Of a stretch of DNA of 34,462 bases, positions 22,033 to 30,198 are shown piece after piece (the stretch's first letter is position 1; each line of letters opens with the position of its first letter). A program made the translations under genes and the position numbers. The stretch comes from a virus. The DNA lies in IMG/VR virus record IMGVR_UViG_3300006916_000159, positions 1 to 34,462 of that record, one strand, 5' to 3'. The notes under the pieces are model-generated. The model ran no database searches, was not told where the DNA came from, and saw only the letters and a list, made by a program, of their open reading frames with translations.

Positions 22033-25000
22033 TAACAATACCACAAAGAAAATCGCAGAGGCACTTCTGAAGCACGATATCGATTTAATGAAAGTCGAAA
22101 ACGGGGTCAAAGCAAAGATCACAAAAATGTTTAACGGTCTTGGCAAAGAGTTAATCAATAAAATAAAACGGGTCGATCCTTCCGCGCCGGCGCAAATAGT
22201 AACCAAGACAAAGCGACTCGATACTTTAGTTGCGGTATCTGACCCGGTTATCAAAAATGCCTATAAGCAGATGGAAGATCTTTTATCTGATGAATTAAAA
22301 GGCGTGGCGCAATTAGAGGGCATCATACAAGAGCAGGCAATCAACAGCTCGGTAGGTGCTGAATTAGTAAGTGGAAGATTAAATCCAAATACACTTGTTT
22401 CCTTATCTAAAAATACAGTCGTCGAAGGGGCTGTTATAAAAGACTGGTGGGCTTCACAATCATCGACGTTTAGGGATGCTTACAAACGCGAAATCAATAC
22501 TGCGATAATGAGCAATGAAACAATGGGCGACATGGTGCGAAGAATACGCGGCACTAAGGCAAATAATTTCAAAGACGGATTAATATCGACAAGCACGCGC
22601 CGCGCGAATGCCCTTGCCCGGTCATCCGTGCTCGCAGTAACGAACGATGCCCGGTTTTCAATGTATAAAGAAAATGCAGATGTCATAAAAGGCGTCGAAT
22701 GGTTATCTACGCTTGATGGGCGAACCACGGATATCTGCAAGGCGCTCGACGGTCAGGCATGGAAGTTAAACGGCGATAGATTAGATGGCACGACGCTCGC
22801 ATTCAGAGGCCCACCTCCTGCGCATTGGAATTGCCGTAGTACATTGGTGCCTATTACCAAGTCATTCGCAGAATTAGCAAAGAATCCAGCATCAAAGAAA
22901 AAGCTGGCGAAGATGCCGCCCGATAAAATCAGGGATGCCCGCGCCAGCATGGACGGCAAGATATCTGGTGGGTTAAATTACGAGGAATGGCTTAAAACAA
23001 AGCCAGAAGATTTCCAGATTGAAGTGCTCGGCCCTATCAAGCATAAATTATGGAAGCAGGGAAAATTATCCTTCACTGACCTAGTTGATCAGTCGCACAA
23101 TCCTTTATCGATAGCAGAGCTGACCGAAAAGCTGAATATCAAGATCGCCCTAACCAATACCGCCAAAAAAGAAGCCGAAGAGAAAGCCGCCAAAGCAGCA
23201 ATACGAAAAGAGCAAGCAGAAGCACTTGCCAAGAAGAAAGCCGCCGAGGAAAAGGCCGCAAAGGCCGCCATAGACGATTATGTAGCCGCCGCAGTCGCAG
23301 GAAAGCCCATCCCGGCCGCAGCAGAAGCGGAATTTGGCAAGTTAGGGATACTAGGCAAGCATAACGTAGAGTCTTCCATATCATTGCAAAAACAGGCGCT
23401 TAAAGAGGCCGCAGAGGCAAAGGCGATTGCCGCCCAAGAAGCAGCCGCTGCCAAGGCGGCGGCTGAAGCCGCGGAGAAGGCCATTATCGAAGCACAGAAG
23501 AAAGCTGCTGCTGAAGCCCTCGTCGCCCAAGAAGCCTCCCTGCAACAGACCGCTCTCGATAAGTTATCGGCTATTGTAGTTAATGATACTCCCTACAAGA
23601 AGGCGGCTTTCCTTAAATTAGGTAAAGATCCCTCTTTCGGTAAACTGACGCCTGTCGAGAAACTGGTAAAGGTCAACGCATCTGCTGCCGCAGCGAAGCA
23701 GCAAGTGGGACTAAGCAACTATAAAAAAGCAATCCTCGCCGGGAAGAAACCCACGCCGCAAGCGCAATCCATATTTGACGATCTAGGGGACTTCGAGAAA
23801 CAGAATATCACCACGGCAATCAATGCTGAGAAAAAGACGACCGCACTGGCGTCTGATTATGTCAAGGCAATTCAAACCAGCAAGGTACCAAGCGCTGCAG
23901 AAGTAGAGGCATTTAACAACCTGACCCCGGCAAAGAAAGCAAAATTATTAAAGAAGGTAGACGAGGCAAACTCGGTCAAGGTAGCAGAGGATATTACCGG
24001 GTTCGATCTAGGCTTTAGTTCAGCCGCTAAAGCAGCAGATGATATCGTCGATGAAGTCATGGAATTTAAACCTACTAATTTTACCCAGATCGGATCGCAA
24101 AAAGGTAGTAACACGGGAGGCCTATTTCAGAACATAGAAACAGGCAATAAGTGGTACGTGAAAACAGATATCGTGGAAGACGCTGCGCGCAATGAAGTAT
24201 TAGCCGCGAACTTTTACAAAGCAGCGGGAATCGATGTCCCGGAAGTCGTATTGGTTAATATGCCAGATGGAACATTCGGGGTTGCATCCCGTTACATCGA
24301 TGATCTTGTTCAAAGCGAAAATAGATTGAAATGGGGAGTCCCAACTGGTATCCGGGAAGGCTTCGGGATGGACGCATGGCTTGCGAACTGGGATGTGGTA
24401 GGTCTGAGCTACGATAATATGCTGATCAATGGCCGCAAAATATTGCGCCTAGATACCGGCGGCGCTTTGCGGTACCGGGCACAAGGCGGACTGAAAGGAA
24501 ACGCATTCGGTAAGTCGGTAGATGAAATAGAAACAATGCGAAAAGTGGCAGACAATCCGCAAGCCGCCAGCGTGTTTGGCAATATGACTAAAGAGCAGCT
24601 AGACGAATCGGTGCGAAAAGTATTAGCGTTTACAGATGATCAAATAGATGATCTTGTTACCAAGTATGGGCCTGTACTTAAATCCGATAAGAAAGATCTT
24701 GCTGATATACTAAAAGCGCGCCGCACTGATCTGAAGAAACGCTTTCCCCATTTAGCGGAGAAACCGAAACCAGCACCGAAACCGAAAGACGCAAACCTTC
24801 GGATATCCAAAACAGAAGAACAAAGAATAGATGGTGCCAGAAGTAATGGCTATGCGATAAGAACAGACCTTGATCAAATAGAAGACCAGTCTGTACTAAT
24901 ATGGCGCGAAGTAGATGAAAAAGGAAATATAGTAACGAGGGCACAATTAAAAGTTACTGAAAAGGGGCGCGCAGCAATAGCGAAAACGATAGAGGATCTA

Positions 25001-26527
25001 GAAGTCGTAGAAGAGCTGGAGGTATTGGTCGTTCCGCTACAGAATACGTACGAATCGTTTAAGATCGCAGTTAGAGGGATGCGCCGCCAGCTCTTTGTAG
25101 AAGGGGGAACTCTTCGTCCCGTAGATTATACAAGGATGGAAGAAGCCCTCGATAGGTATAGGCATATTAATAGAGAAATTAAGGCTTTGGACGGGCTGGA
25201 TTCAAAGACGGTAAAAAAATTCACCAATGATTTCGACGGCTGGGCAAAAGAATTCAAAGAGCTTATCGATGCAAAAGATAAATTAAAAACAGTAGATGAC
25301 GTAATAGAAATTGGCAAGATATTAGATAACTCGAAGCGCAATGTCCTCCCTCCTTCCATCAAAAAAGTGCCGGCTAAAAAAGAACTTAAAGAAGGCGTAC
25401 TCGACTGGTCAAAAGAAACCGGGGTTGGGGTATATAAGCAAAAAGAAATAGTTAATGGGAAGATTACCAAAACAATAGACAATGCCGTATCCCATGAAAA
25501 CTACCCGGTAGGACTCGAAAAAGTACATACCCTTGATTTGGGTGATACGAAGATAAATTATTTTAGAGGGAAGGAGAAAGTAAGGAGAAGCGCTTACGCG
25601 GAAAAATTAGAAGGAGACGTGCAGCAATTTGCTCTTAGGGATAGAGTTGAAATAACTGTCGCCGGCGATGATTCCCAAAAGATATTTGAAGCAATAGAAA
25701 AGATGGGGATTAATGCTTCCGCACCATCAGCAGACGATATTGAATTACTTTACCTGCGCAAGATAGCAGCAGCACGCAGGCAGTCAAAAATATTGCAGGA
25801 AGAAATAGGGGCAAGTCAAAATACGGCTGTTCAGTTAAAGAATGCCCGAAAATATCTAGAGGATGCGACGGGCACCAAGATCGAGGACATGCCAGAGTAT
25901 AAGCCGTTCGGGAAAAGGCAGGCATTCGACAATAGCCATATCTACACCGAGCGCCCAGATCTAGACCCGGTGGAGTTTAAGGAATTCACAGAAAAGTACC
26001 GGATAACGCATGAGCTTTATCAAGCAGGGGACGAACTGGAAGCTATTGTTCAATCTGGTGGGCAATTAATAGCTACCACCGATAAGCTGCGAAGAGGAAT
26101 TAATCTTTACGGTAAATCTCCGATACAAGATCTTAATACAGGCGGGGCGAACTATGTATTCACCCGGATAACGCCAGCAAAAAAATTAGCCGCTACAGAC
26201 CGATCTTATATCGTATATAAACCCAAAATGGTAAAACGCACCGATGCTGTATCCTATCGAACCGATGAGTATGGGGAAGTGCGACCGCAATTTATGGAAG
26301 AGAAGAGGCTTCCTAAAATCTCTGACTGGGTGGATGCGGCGGAGAATAATACGAATTATAATGAGACCTTATTTAAAAATAGTGTTTCTTTATATGACGA
26401 TGTGGAGAGTATTCTTATCCCGCAGCGCAAAGTTGAGGCTACCATCGAAATGTTTAAACGAAACAAAATCGAAAGATGGCCCGACGGCCGCGCATTAGAA
26501 GATGTGATTAAACCGAATGTACGTTAG
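22025..26527 (+). CDS. 1500-residue MuF minor head protein fused to kinase-like and ART-like domains
   Basis: Residues ~90-280 are a Phage_Mu_F head-morphogenesis domain: TTDICKALDGQAW (235-247) and RGPPPAHWNCRST (261-273). Residues ~375-505 are an Ala/Lys/Glu-rich helix. About four helical repeats (YKKAILAGKKPTPQAQSIF and others) run to ~645. Residues ~686-905 resemble a HipA/PI4K-like kinase: WYVKTD (Lys713), Glu724, LANWDVVGLSYDN (Asp790, Asn798), LRLDTGG (Asp810). Residues ~1340-1495 resemble an ADP-ribosyltransferase: LIATTDKLRRGINLYG, LNTGGANYVFTRI and NETLFKNSVSLYDDVESI with possible catalytic Glu1447. This is the layout of polyvalent phage proteins and MuF polymorphic toxins carried in the capsid. 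The MuF call is firm; the kinase and ART calls are by motif. Confidence 0.82.
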   Translation: MADNNTTKKIAEALLKHDIDLMKVENGVKAKITKMFNGLGKELINKIKRVDPSAPAQIVTKTKRLDTLVAVSDPVIKNAYKQMEDLLSDELKGVAQLEGIIQEQAINSSVGAELVSGRLNPNTLVSLSKNTVVEGAVIKDWWASQSSTFRDAYKREINTAIMSNETMGDMVRRIRGTKANNFKDGLISTSTRRANALARSSVLAVTNDARFSMYKENADVIKGVEWLSTLDGRTTDICKALDGQAWKLNGDRLDGTTLAFRGPPPAHWNCRSTLVPITKSFAELAKNPASKKKLAKMPPDKIRDARASMDGKISGGLNYEEWLKTKPEDFQIEVLGPIKHKLWKQGKLSFTDLVDQSHNPLSIAELTEKLNIKIALTNTAKKEAEEKAAKAAIRKEQAEALAKKKAAEEKAAKAAIDDYVAAAVAGKPIPAAAEAEFGKLGILGKHNVESSISLQKQALKEAAEAKAIAAQEAAAAKAAAEAAEKAIIEAQKKAAAEALVAQEASLQQTALDKLSAIVVNDTPYKKAAFLKLGKDPSFGKLTPVEKLVKVNASAAAAKQQVGLSNYKKAILAGKKPTPQAQSIFDDLGDFEKQNITTAINAEKKTTALASDYVKAIQTSKVPSAAEVEAFNNLTPAKKAKLLKKVDEANSVKVAEDITGFDLGFSSAAKAADDIVDEVMEFKPTNFTQIGSQKGSNTGGLFQNIETGNKWYVKTDIVEDAARNEVLAANFYKAAGIDVPEVVLVNMPDGTFGVASRYIDDLVQSENRLKWGVPTGIREGFGMDAWLANWDVVGLSYDNMLINGRKILRLDTGGALRYRAQGGLKGNAFGKSVDEIETMRKVADNPQAASVFGNMTKEQLDESVRKVLAFTDDQIDDLVTKYGPVLKSDKKDLADILKARRTDLKKRFPHLAEKPKPAPKPKDANLRISKTEEQRIDGARSNGYAIRTDLDQIEDQSVLIWREVDEKGNIVTRAQLKVTEKGRAAIAKTIEDLEVVEELEVLVVPLQNTYESFKIAVRGMRRQLFVEGGTLRPVDYTRMEEALDRYRHINREIKALDGLDSKTVKKFTNDFDGWAKEFKELIDAKDKLKTVDDVIEIGKILDNSKRNVLPPSIKKVPAKKELKEGVLDWSKETGVGVYKQKEIVNGKITKTIDNAVSHENYPVGLEKVHTLDLGDTKINYFRGKEKVRRSAYAEKLEGDVQQFALRDRVEITVAGDDSQKIFEAIEKMGINASAPSADDIELLYLRKIAAARRQSKILQEEIGASQNTAVQLKNARKYLEDATGTKIEDMPEYKPFGKRQAFDNSHIYTERPDLDPVEFKEFTEKYRITHELYQAGDELEAIVQSGGQLIATTDKLRRGINLYGKSPIQDLNTGGANYVFTRITPAKKLAATDRSYIVYKPKMVKRTDAVSYRTDEYGEVRPQFMEEKRLPKISDWVDAAENNTNYNETLFKNSVSLYDDVESILIPQRKVEATIEMFKRNKIERWPDGRALEDVIKPNVR

Positions 26528-26847
26528 GTAAAAGAATCGGCGACGATGACTTTTAGGTAATCCTCATCATGCTTTCCTTCCGACCATATTTTCCATGTCT
26601 CGGCAATATCATCTTCTTCTTTGGTTGGGCGTAAAGTAAATACTTTGCCAACGGAAAGCCCGGTGGAAATATCCCCTTTCATTTCTCCTTTCAGCAAATG
26701 AATAGGATGATTGGAGGGGTCGTCCCATCCCGCCTCCACGACAATGATCTTTCCATCTTGGGTAAATACATCAGATATTAGGATAGCTAATTCGGCGGCA
26801 TTAGGCCGCTTTACTTCCAGTATCAACGGACCTTTGATATGTTTCAT
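26524..26847 (-). CDS. Hypothetical small protein, last gene of the leftward module
   Basis: 107 residues, unrecognised. Alternating strands and helices (GPLILEVKRPNAAELAILIS, then DGKIIVVEAGWDDP) and an acidic C-terminus. It starts in a TAATG overlap with the gene at 26847-27260, so it belongs to the leftward operon. Its stop overlaps the end of the MuF fusion gene by 4 bases, tail to tail, with no terminator in between. A role as partner or antidote of the MuF protein is only a positional idea. Confidence 0.65.
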   Translation of the reverse strand: MKHIKGPLILEVKRPNAAELAILISDVFTQDGKIIVVEAGWDDPSNHPIHLLKGEMKGDISTGLSVGKVFTLRPTKEEDDIAETWKIWSEGKHDEDYLKVIVADSFT

Positions 26848-27260
26848 TACACTTCTCCATCAGGTAAGAATCTACGCTCTATTTCTTCAGCTTCAAAAGT
26901 GCCGCCGATATAACGTTTAAAATGATCCTCATTATACATCGAATAAACATCGCTATCTTCACCTAAACGAAAAGATGTCGCCCATAATTGATGATAGACA
27001 TTCACCCGCGCTGGATCTTTAACGCTATCTTTAAAATTATCGTACTCGATGCTATTTATTCTTGAAGCAATAACGCGCGAAACATCTTGCTCGTGTATAA
27101 CTGCCCGATAGCGATAATCCGCGACCGGAGTACGATCAACTGATGCCGCTGGGAACACCGCTTCGATGTCGCCCTTGCGACGAGCACGTACCATTAAATA
27201 TTGCGGCTGATCCCGATGGCGTACGATAGATAAAAAACTATCATTCATATATATCCACAT
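26847..27260 (-). CDS. Conserved hypothetical protein, MWIY type
   Basis: 137 residues: MWIYMNDSFLSIVRHRDQPQ, YLMVRARRKGDIEAVFPAA, ADYRYRAVIHEQDVSRVIAS, INSIEYDNFKDSVKD, then YHQLWATSF. This ordered pattern is one I recognise from a widespread uncharacterised family in bacteria and phages, usually starting MWIY. The function is not known. The start follows a conserved leader variant (AAGTGGAGAAATAAT) ending at the ATG. Confidence 0.8.
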   Translation of the reverse strand: MWIYMNDSFLSIVRHRDQPQYLMVRARRKGDIEAVFPAASVDRTPVADYRYRAVIHEQDVSRVIASRINSIEYDNFKDSVKDPARVNVYHQLWATSFRLGEDSDVYSMYNEDHFKRYIGGTFEAEEIERRFLPDGEV

Positions 27261-27261
27261 A

Positions 27262-27648
27262 TTATTTCTCCACTTTTTTAAGTTCTTCCATTACCCGGTT
27301 GCATTGCTCGACGCTCAGATGCTTGATCTTTGAATCAAACATCTCGCGAAGATCGTTGCGAGCACTATCCAGTTCCTGCTTTTCGAGGACATCCTTATTA
27401 TGGGCCTCTAGCTGCGCGAGGGTCATTAGGCGATTCGTGTGCACGCTATACTTCACTGCGCCTTTTTCACGGCCAGATGCTTTCAGAAAAGTGTTCTGGA
27501 TGTCCGGTCTATCTTCCCGCTGCACCACCACTAATGTCTTAGTGGTACGGACAACAACTGCTTTCGGGCATATTTCCCCACCAGAAAAGGAGGGGGAAAA
27601 TCCTACTACTTCCCCACCTTTTAAAGAATTTAAATCTAATTTTTCCAT
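27262..27648 (-). CDS. Hypothetical protein
   Basis: 128 residues. The N-terminal half is a small beta domain (GGEVVGFSPSFSGGEICPKA then VVVRTTKTLVVVQRED), KOW/SH3-like in look. The C-terminal half is helical (TLAQLEAHNKDVLEKQELDS then SVEQCNRVMEELKKVEK). No family recognised. It has the conserved leader AGAAAGTGGAGAAATAAA before its ATG, while the next gene starts one base after its stop. Confidence 0.65.
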   Translation of the reverse strand: MEKLDLNSLKGGEVVGFSPSFSGGEICPKAVVVRTTKTLVVVQREDRPDIQNTFLKASGREKGAVKYSVHTNRLMTLAQLEAHNKDVLEKQELDSARNDLREMFDSKIKHLSVEQCNRVMEELKKVEK

Positions 27649-27676
27649 TTTTATTTCTCCACTTTCTAATTAATTA

Positions 27677-27955
27677 TTAATCGCGATATAATGCTGCGTT
27701 CTCCGCATCCTTATATTGGGTGAAAAGCATATAGACGCCATCCCTAACATAAGTATCGCTGATACCTATTCCGGGATACTTGGTGATCAGCCTATTCATT
27801 CTGCTTGAATTCCAAAGATCCTCAAAATCTTTATCGCAATTATTAGAATTTCCTAACCAACCGTTAACTACCTTAGATATATCAATGGTTGCTTTTGCAA
27901 CGGTCGATGCGCCTTTGTTATCGTATAGGCCTAATGGGTTCATTGCTTGATTCAT
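27677..27955 (-). CDS. Hypothetical protein
   Basis: 92 residues, unrecognised, with a polar sequence (KATIDISKVVNGWLGNSNNC then GIGISDTYVRDGVYMLFTQY). It is the first gene after the minus-strand promoter at 27989-28017 and carries the conserved leader AGAAAGCGGAGAAATAAA directly before its ATG. This marks it as an early gene. Confidence 0.65.
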   Translation of the reverse strand: MNQAMNPLGLYDNKGASTVAKATIDISKVVNGWLGNSNNCDKDFEDLWNSSRMNRLITKYPGIGISDTYVRDGVYMLFTQYKDAENAALYRD

Positions 27956-27988
27956 TTTATTTCTCCGCTTTCTGATTTCCTAGGTATA

Positions 27989-28028
27989 AGAATAAGCGAA
28001 GAACATATGAAAAGCAAGCACTAAACCA
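27989..28028 (-). promoter_or_regulatory. Early promoter for the genes from 27955 leftward
   Basis: On the minus strand TTGCTT (28017-28012) and TATTCT (27994-27989) are 17 bp apart, followed by TATACCTAGG. The downstream 25 bases (27971-27995) are identical to 32065-32089. The upstream flank runs into a 14-bp inverted repeat. Confidence 0.78.
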
Positions 28029-28049
28029 AAATAAATTTGGTTTAGTGCT
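28017..28049. terminator. 14-bp perfect inverted repeat (terminator or operator)
   Basis: AGCACTAAACCAAA (28017-28030), loop ATAAA, then the exact complement TTTGGTTTAGTGCT (28036-28049). It lies 12 bases after the stop of the ribbon-helix-helix gene (minus strand) and touches the -35 of the next promoter. It could end transcription of that gene despite lacking a U-run, or be a binding site for the ribbon-helix-helix protein itself. Confidence 0.6.
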
Positions 28050-28060
28050 AACTCGTTGAT

Positions 28061-28276
28061 TTAACGGGTTCCTTTTAAATGAATCTTAAGGGCTTCCGTT
28101 ACCACGGCAGACATGCTGATCCCTTGTCTGGCTGCCTTTTTGCGCAGCTTACTCTTGATGCTTACCGGGACGGTAACAGATATGCCCATGGTATCCTCAT
28201 TGTAGATTAATTTACGGCCCGCACCTTTTCTTGCGCCACCGCGATCTTTTTTAACTACTGCTTTTTTATCAGCCAT
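28061..28276 (-). CDS. Ribbon-helix-helix DNA-binding protein
   Basis: 71 residues. The N-terminus is a basic tail (KKDRGGARKGAGRKLIY). Then GISVTVPVSIKSKLRKKAAR forms the strand and first helix, and GISMSAVVTEALKIHLK the second, as in CopG/Arc-type dimers whose paired strands enter the major groove. The SD is GGAGAAT. The perfect 14-bp inverted repeat just downstream is a natural candidate operator, and the next promoter abuts it. Probably a phage transcription regulator; which genes it controls is inferred. Confidence 0.82.
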   Translation of the reverse strand: MADKKAVVKKDRGGARKGAGRKLIYNEDTMGISVTVPVSIKSKLRKKAARQGISMSAVVTEALKIHLKGTR

Positions 28277-28335
28277 TTTATTCTCCTTTATATTTACGAA
28301 TTAACTCTATTATGCACTTGTCGCACATTCTTGTT

Positions 28336-28503
28336 TCATTTCTTTTTATCTTTGAACGCTTCGATGCGCTCGACTAATTCTTGATTAGTCTTGATCAGCT
28401 TCGCACCTTTTTTATCCTCACTGAAGATCATCGATACGCCATTCTCCATGCACACCCGATGCGCCTCATGCACGCTCATATTTTTATCCAGTATGTAGGC
28501 CAT
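28336..28503 (-). CDS. Hypothetical small protein
   Basis: 55 residues, starting in a TAATG overlap with the gene at 28503-28700. MAYILDKNMSVHEAHRVCME, then GVSMIFSEDKKGAKLIKTNQ and a basic end KDKKK. The sequence is helical and charged with no family recognised. Support comes from coupling and reasonable composition. Confidence 0.55.
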   Translation of the reverse strand: MAYILDKNMSVHEAHRVCMENGVSMIFSEDKKGAKLIKTNQELVERIEAFKDKKK

Positions 28504-28700
28504 TAGTCAAACGCTCCTATGTACTTAACGGATACTTTTTGCATTCCCGCAACGCCATGAATATTTACATATAGCGTCCTACCGTTAAGCCCGGTTACGG
28601 TGCCTTGATATGTTTTATTCAGCTTGTCGTCGATGCAATTAATAATTGCGCCTTTTTCTATCTTAGCCACCCCCCGATGTATTTCTGTATATAATGCCAT
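28503..28700 (-). CDS. Hypothetical small beta-barrel-like protein
   Basis: 65 residues made mostly of strands: GVAKIEKGAIINCIDD, KTYQGTVTGLNGRTLYVNIH and MQKVSVKYIGAF. The spacing suits an SH3-like small barrel. The function is unknown. TAATG-type overlaps join it to both neighbours. Confidence 0.6.
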   Translation of the reverse strand: MALYTEIHRGVAKIEKGAIINCIDDKLNKTYQGTVTGLNGRTLYVNIHGVAGMQKVSVKYIGAFD

Positions 28701-29014
28701 TACATTTCCTCTCCTGCCTTATGGATTGCATTAACAATGATCGAACGTGCTTTAAAATAATCATCTGATCCTAGCTTGATGCCTTTTGAATAAAGAAGAG
28801 CATTTACTTGTTTCAGGGCATCTAGCAAATCAGGAGCAGCAAGAATCAATTTTGCATTCGCTTCGCATTTAGGGGAGCTCTCTCCATCTTCCATGCGCCA
28901 CACTACTGTCGCGAGAGCTCCATGCTCCTCAGAAGAAATACATCTTATTTCTCCCGGCTCATCTTCATCCCAATGCTCGGTGAATATCCATGGTGCCTTG
29001 TCGTGCCTAGCCAT
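28700..29014 (-). CDS. Conserved small phage protein
   Basis: 104 residues. The stretch CEANAKLILAAPDLLDALKQ is a hallmark of a very common phage protein type (NARLIAAAPDLLEAL), usually found in early regions and without known function. The N-terminal half is a strand-rich domain (APWIFTEHWDEDEPGEIRCI, then LATVVWRM). It lies directly after ardC with a one-base overlap, so it is probably co-translated. Confidence 0.75.
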   Translation of the reverse strand: MARHDKAPWIFTEHWDEDEPGEIRCISSEEHGALATVVWRMEDGESSPKCEANAKLILAAPDLLDALKQVNALLYSKGIKLGSDDYFKARSIIVNAIHKAGEEM

Positions 29015-29871
29015 TATGCTTTCTCCTCTTTCTGTTGTTCGATTAACCAGTCGCTGGCAAGTTGTGCTTTCGCAGATGCTTGGAAAATAAACGATGTATC
29101 ATTCTTCAATGCAGCGATCCAATTCTTTAAGTACTTCGCGTGATCTTCGCGAGGCTCAGACTCAAGCCCTAGATGCGCCATTGTAAATGCGCTTCCTAAT
29201 TCAGCAATCAATTCTTCAAAGGCATAAGTCTCATCCCCATACTTCCCGGATAAGTTACGATCAAGACGTGTCTTTGCGCCGGTCGCATGGGTAAATTCAT
29301 GAAACAATACCGAGTAATAACTTTCAGCATCTTTAAACTGATCTAACTTCGGAATGTGAACACGATCAGTTGAAGGCATGTAGAACGCTTGACCGATATC
29401 ATTGCGCACTTCGATACCGCAGTTCTTTACAAACTCTTCTGCGTGCTTCACTGCTTTGTTATCATTCAACGTGTTGTCGAATACGATAGGCTCATAGCCG
29501 TCGACTTGCGAACAATTAAAAACAGTTGAGTGTTTCAGTAATGGGATCGTTTTCTTTTCGCCCGTGTCCTTATCTTCAATTTCAAAAGGCATGTAATAGA
29601 TAACAAGATGACCCTTCTCCCCTTTACGAACTTGCGCACCGATCGATTCCCATTGCTTGTAGGAGGCGAATTCAAGAACACTGTATCCCGTTAAGCCTAA
29701 CCAGAAAGTATTCATACCTCGATACGTTTTTTTCGTAACCGCATTGATCGGCATCATGTCGATGCTGAACCAAGGCTTTTTATAATCTGATGCGATGCAT
29801 GCTTGCATCTGCTCGATGATCTTATCCGTAATAATTTTACGAACATCCTTTTTTGCTTTTTTCTTTGCCAT
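29014..29871 (-). CDS. ardC: ArdC-type antirestriction protein
   Basis: 285 residues. The N-terminal domain (~8-125) is ArdC-N/DUF1738, a single-stranded DNA binding domain: KPWFSIDMMPINAVTKKTYR, GMNTFWLGL, QWESIGAQVRKGEKGHLVIY. The C-terminal domain is the metallopeptidase-like part: YYSVLFHEFTHATGAKTRLD with HEFTH at 191-195 and FEELIAELGSAF with the third zinc-ligand glutamate. ArdC of plasmid pSa protects incoming DNA from host restriction, and polyvalent phage proteins carry the same pair of domains. It is preceded by its own promoter, a structured RNA element and the conserved leader. A complete, apparently active gene. Confidence 0.92.
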   Translation of the reverse strand: MAKKKAKKDVRKIITDKIIEQMQACIASDYKKPWFSIDMMPINAVTKKTYRGMNTFWLGLTGYSVLEFASYKQWESIGAQVRKGEKGHLVIYYMPFEIEDKDTGEKKTIPLLKHSTVFNCSQVDGYEPIVFDNTLNDNKAVKHAEEFVKNCGIEVRNDIGQAFYMPSTDRVHIPKLDQFKDAESYYSVLFHEFTHATGAKTRLDRNLSGKYGDETYAFEELIAELGSAFTMAHLGLESEPREDHAKYLKNWIAALKNDTSFIFQASAKAQLASDWLIEQQKEEKA

Positions 29872-29894
29872 TTTATTTCTCCGCTTTCTGATTT

Positions 29895-29966
29895 AAAAAA
29901 ATAGCAGGGCTTCCGTATCATGCGTGCCTTCTTGGAGTACGTTTACCGAAAGTTTCCGCCCTGCTA
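29895..29966 (-). ncRNA. Structured RNA element in the ardC leader, terminator-like 3' end
   Basis: On the minus strand UAGCAGGGC (29966-29958) pairs perfectly with GCCCUGCUA (29910-29902), a 9-bp stem closing a ~47-base interior, followed at once by a run of seven U. Inside, CGUA and UACG can also pair, and symmetric GGAA sequences flank the stem. Promoter hexamers end about 13 bases upstream, so transcription would start just before the element. It could be a small RNA, an attenuator or a ligand-sensing leader. No known riboswitch or ribozyme consensus is recognised. Confidence 0.6.
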
Positions 29967-29978
29967 AAGTATGATCCA

Positions 29979-30018
29979 AATATATTAGGTATTAGGATGA
30001 AAAGCAAGTATTATTTCA
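29979..30018 (-). promoter_or_regulatory. Early promoter upstream of the RNA element and ardC
   Basis: On the minus strand TTGCTT (30007-30002), 17 bp, then TATATT (29984-29979). The conserved flank TGAAATAATACTTGCTTTTC (30018-29999) has five-base inverted arms TGAAA/TTTCA, the most symmetric copy. Its TGA is also the stop codon of the upstream gene. Confidence 0.75.
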
Positions 30019-30198
30019 AATTCTTTTACATGCCGCATATTCTTTGATTGTAGGGCAAGTCTGCGGTTCTATAGCTACCACTAGCTCCTCCTCCAGAAAC
30101 TGCTCAATTACCTGTATTTTGCGGGCCTCCGTATCATGTATGGAGACCTCGCCGTACTTTAGTAAGCAAGTTACAATATTTAATTCAGTTAGGGTCAT
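30016..30198 (-). CDS. Hypothetical small protein, possible winged helix
   Basis: 60 residues from the ATG at 30198, which overlaps the upstream stop (ATGA) and has GGGAG before it; a longer start at 30213 lacks these. MTLTELNIVTCLLKYGEVSI then TEARKIQVIEQFLEEELV resembles a short winged-helix opening. Its stop codon lies inside the next promoter block. Unknown function. Confidence 0.6.
   Translation of the reverse strand: MTLTELNIVTCLLKYGEVSIHDTEARKIQVIEQFLEEELVVAIEPQTCPTIKEYAACKRI

Noticed and set aside
23139-23484. Minus-strand Leu/Ala-rich frames opposite the MuF gene
   Set aside because: Antisense of the Ala/Lys/Glu-rich helix region; composition explained by the plus-strand gene.
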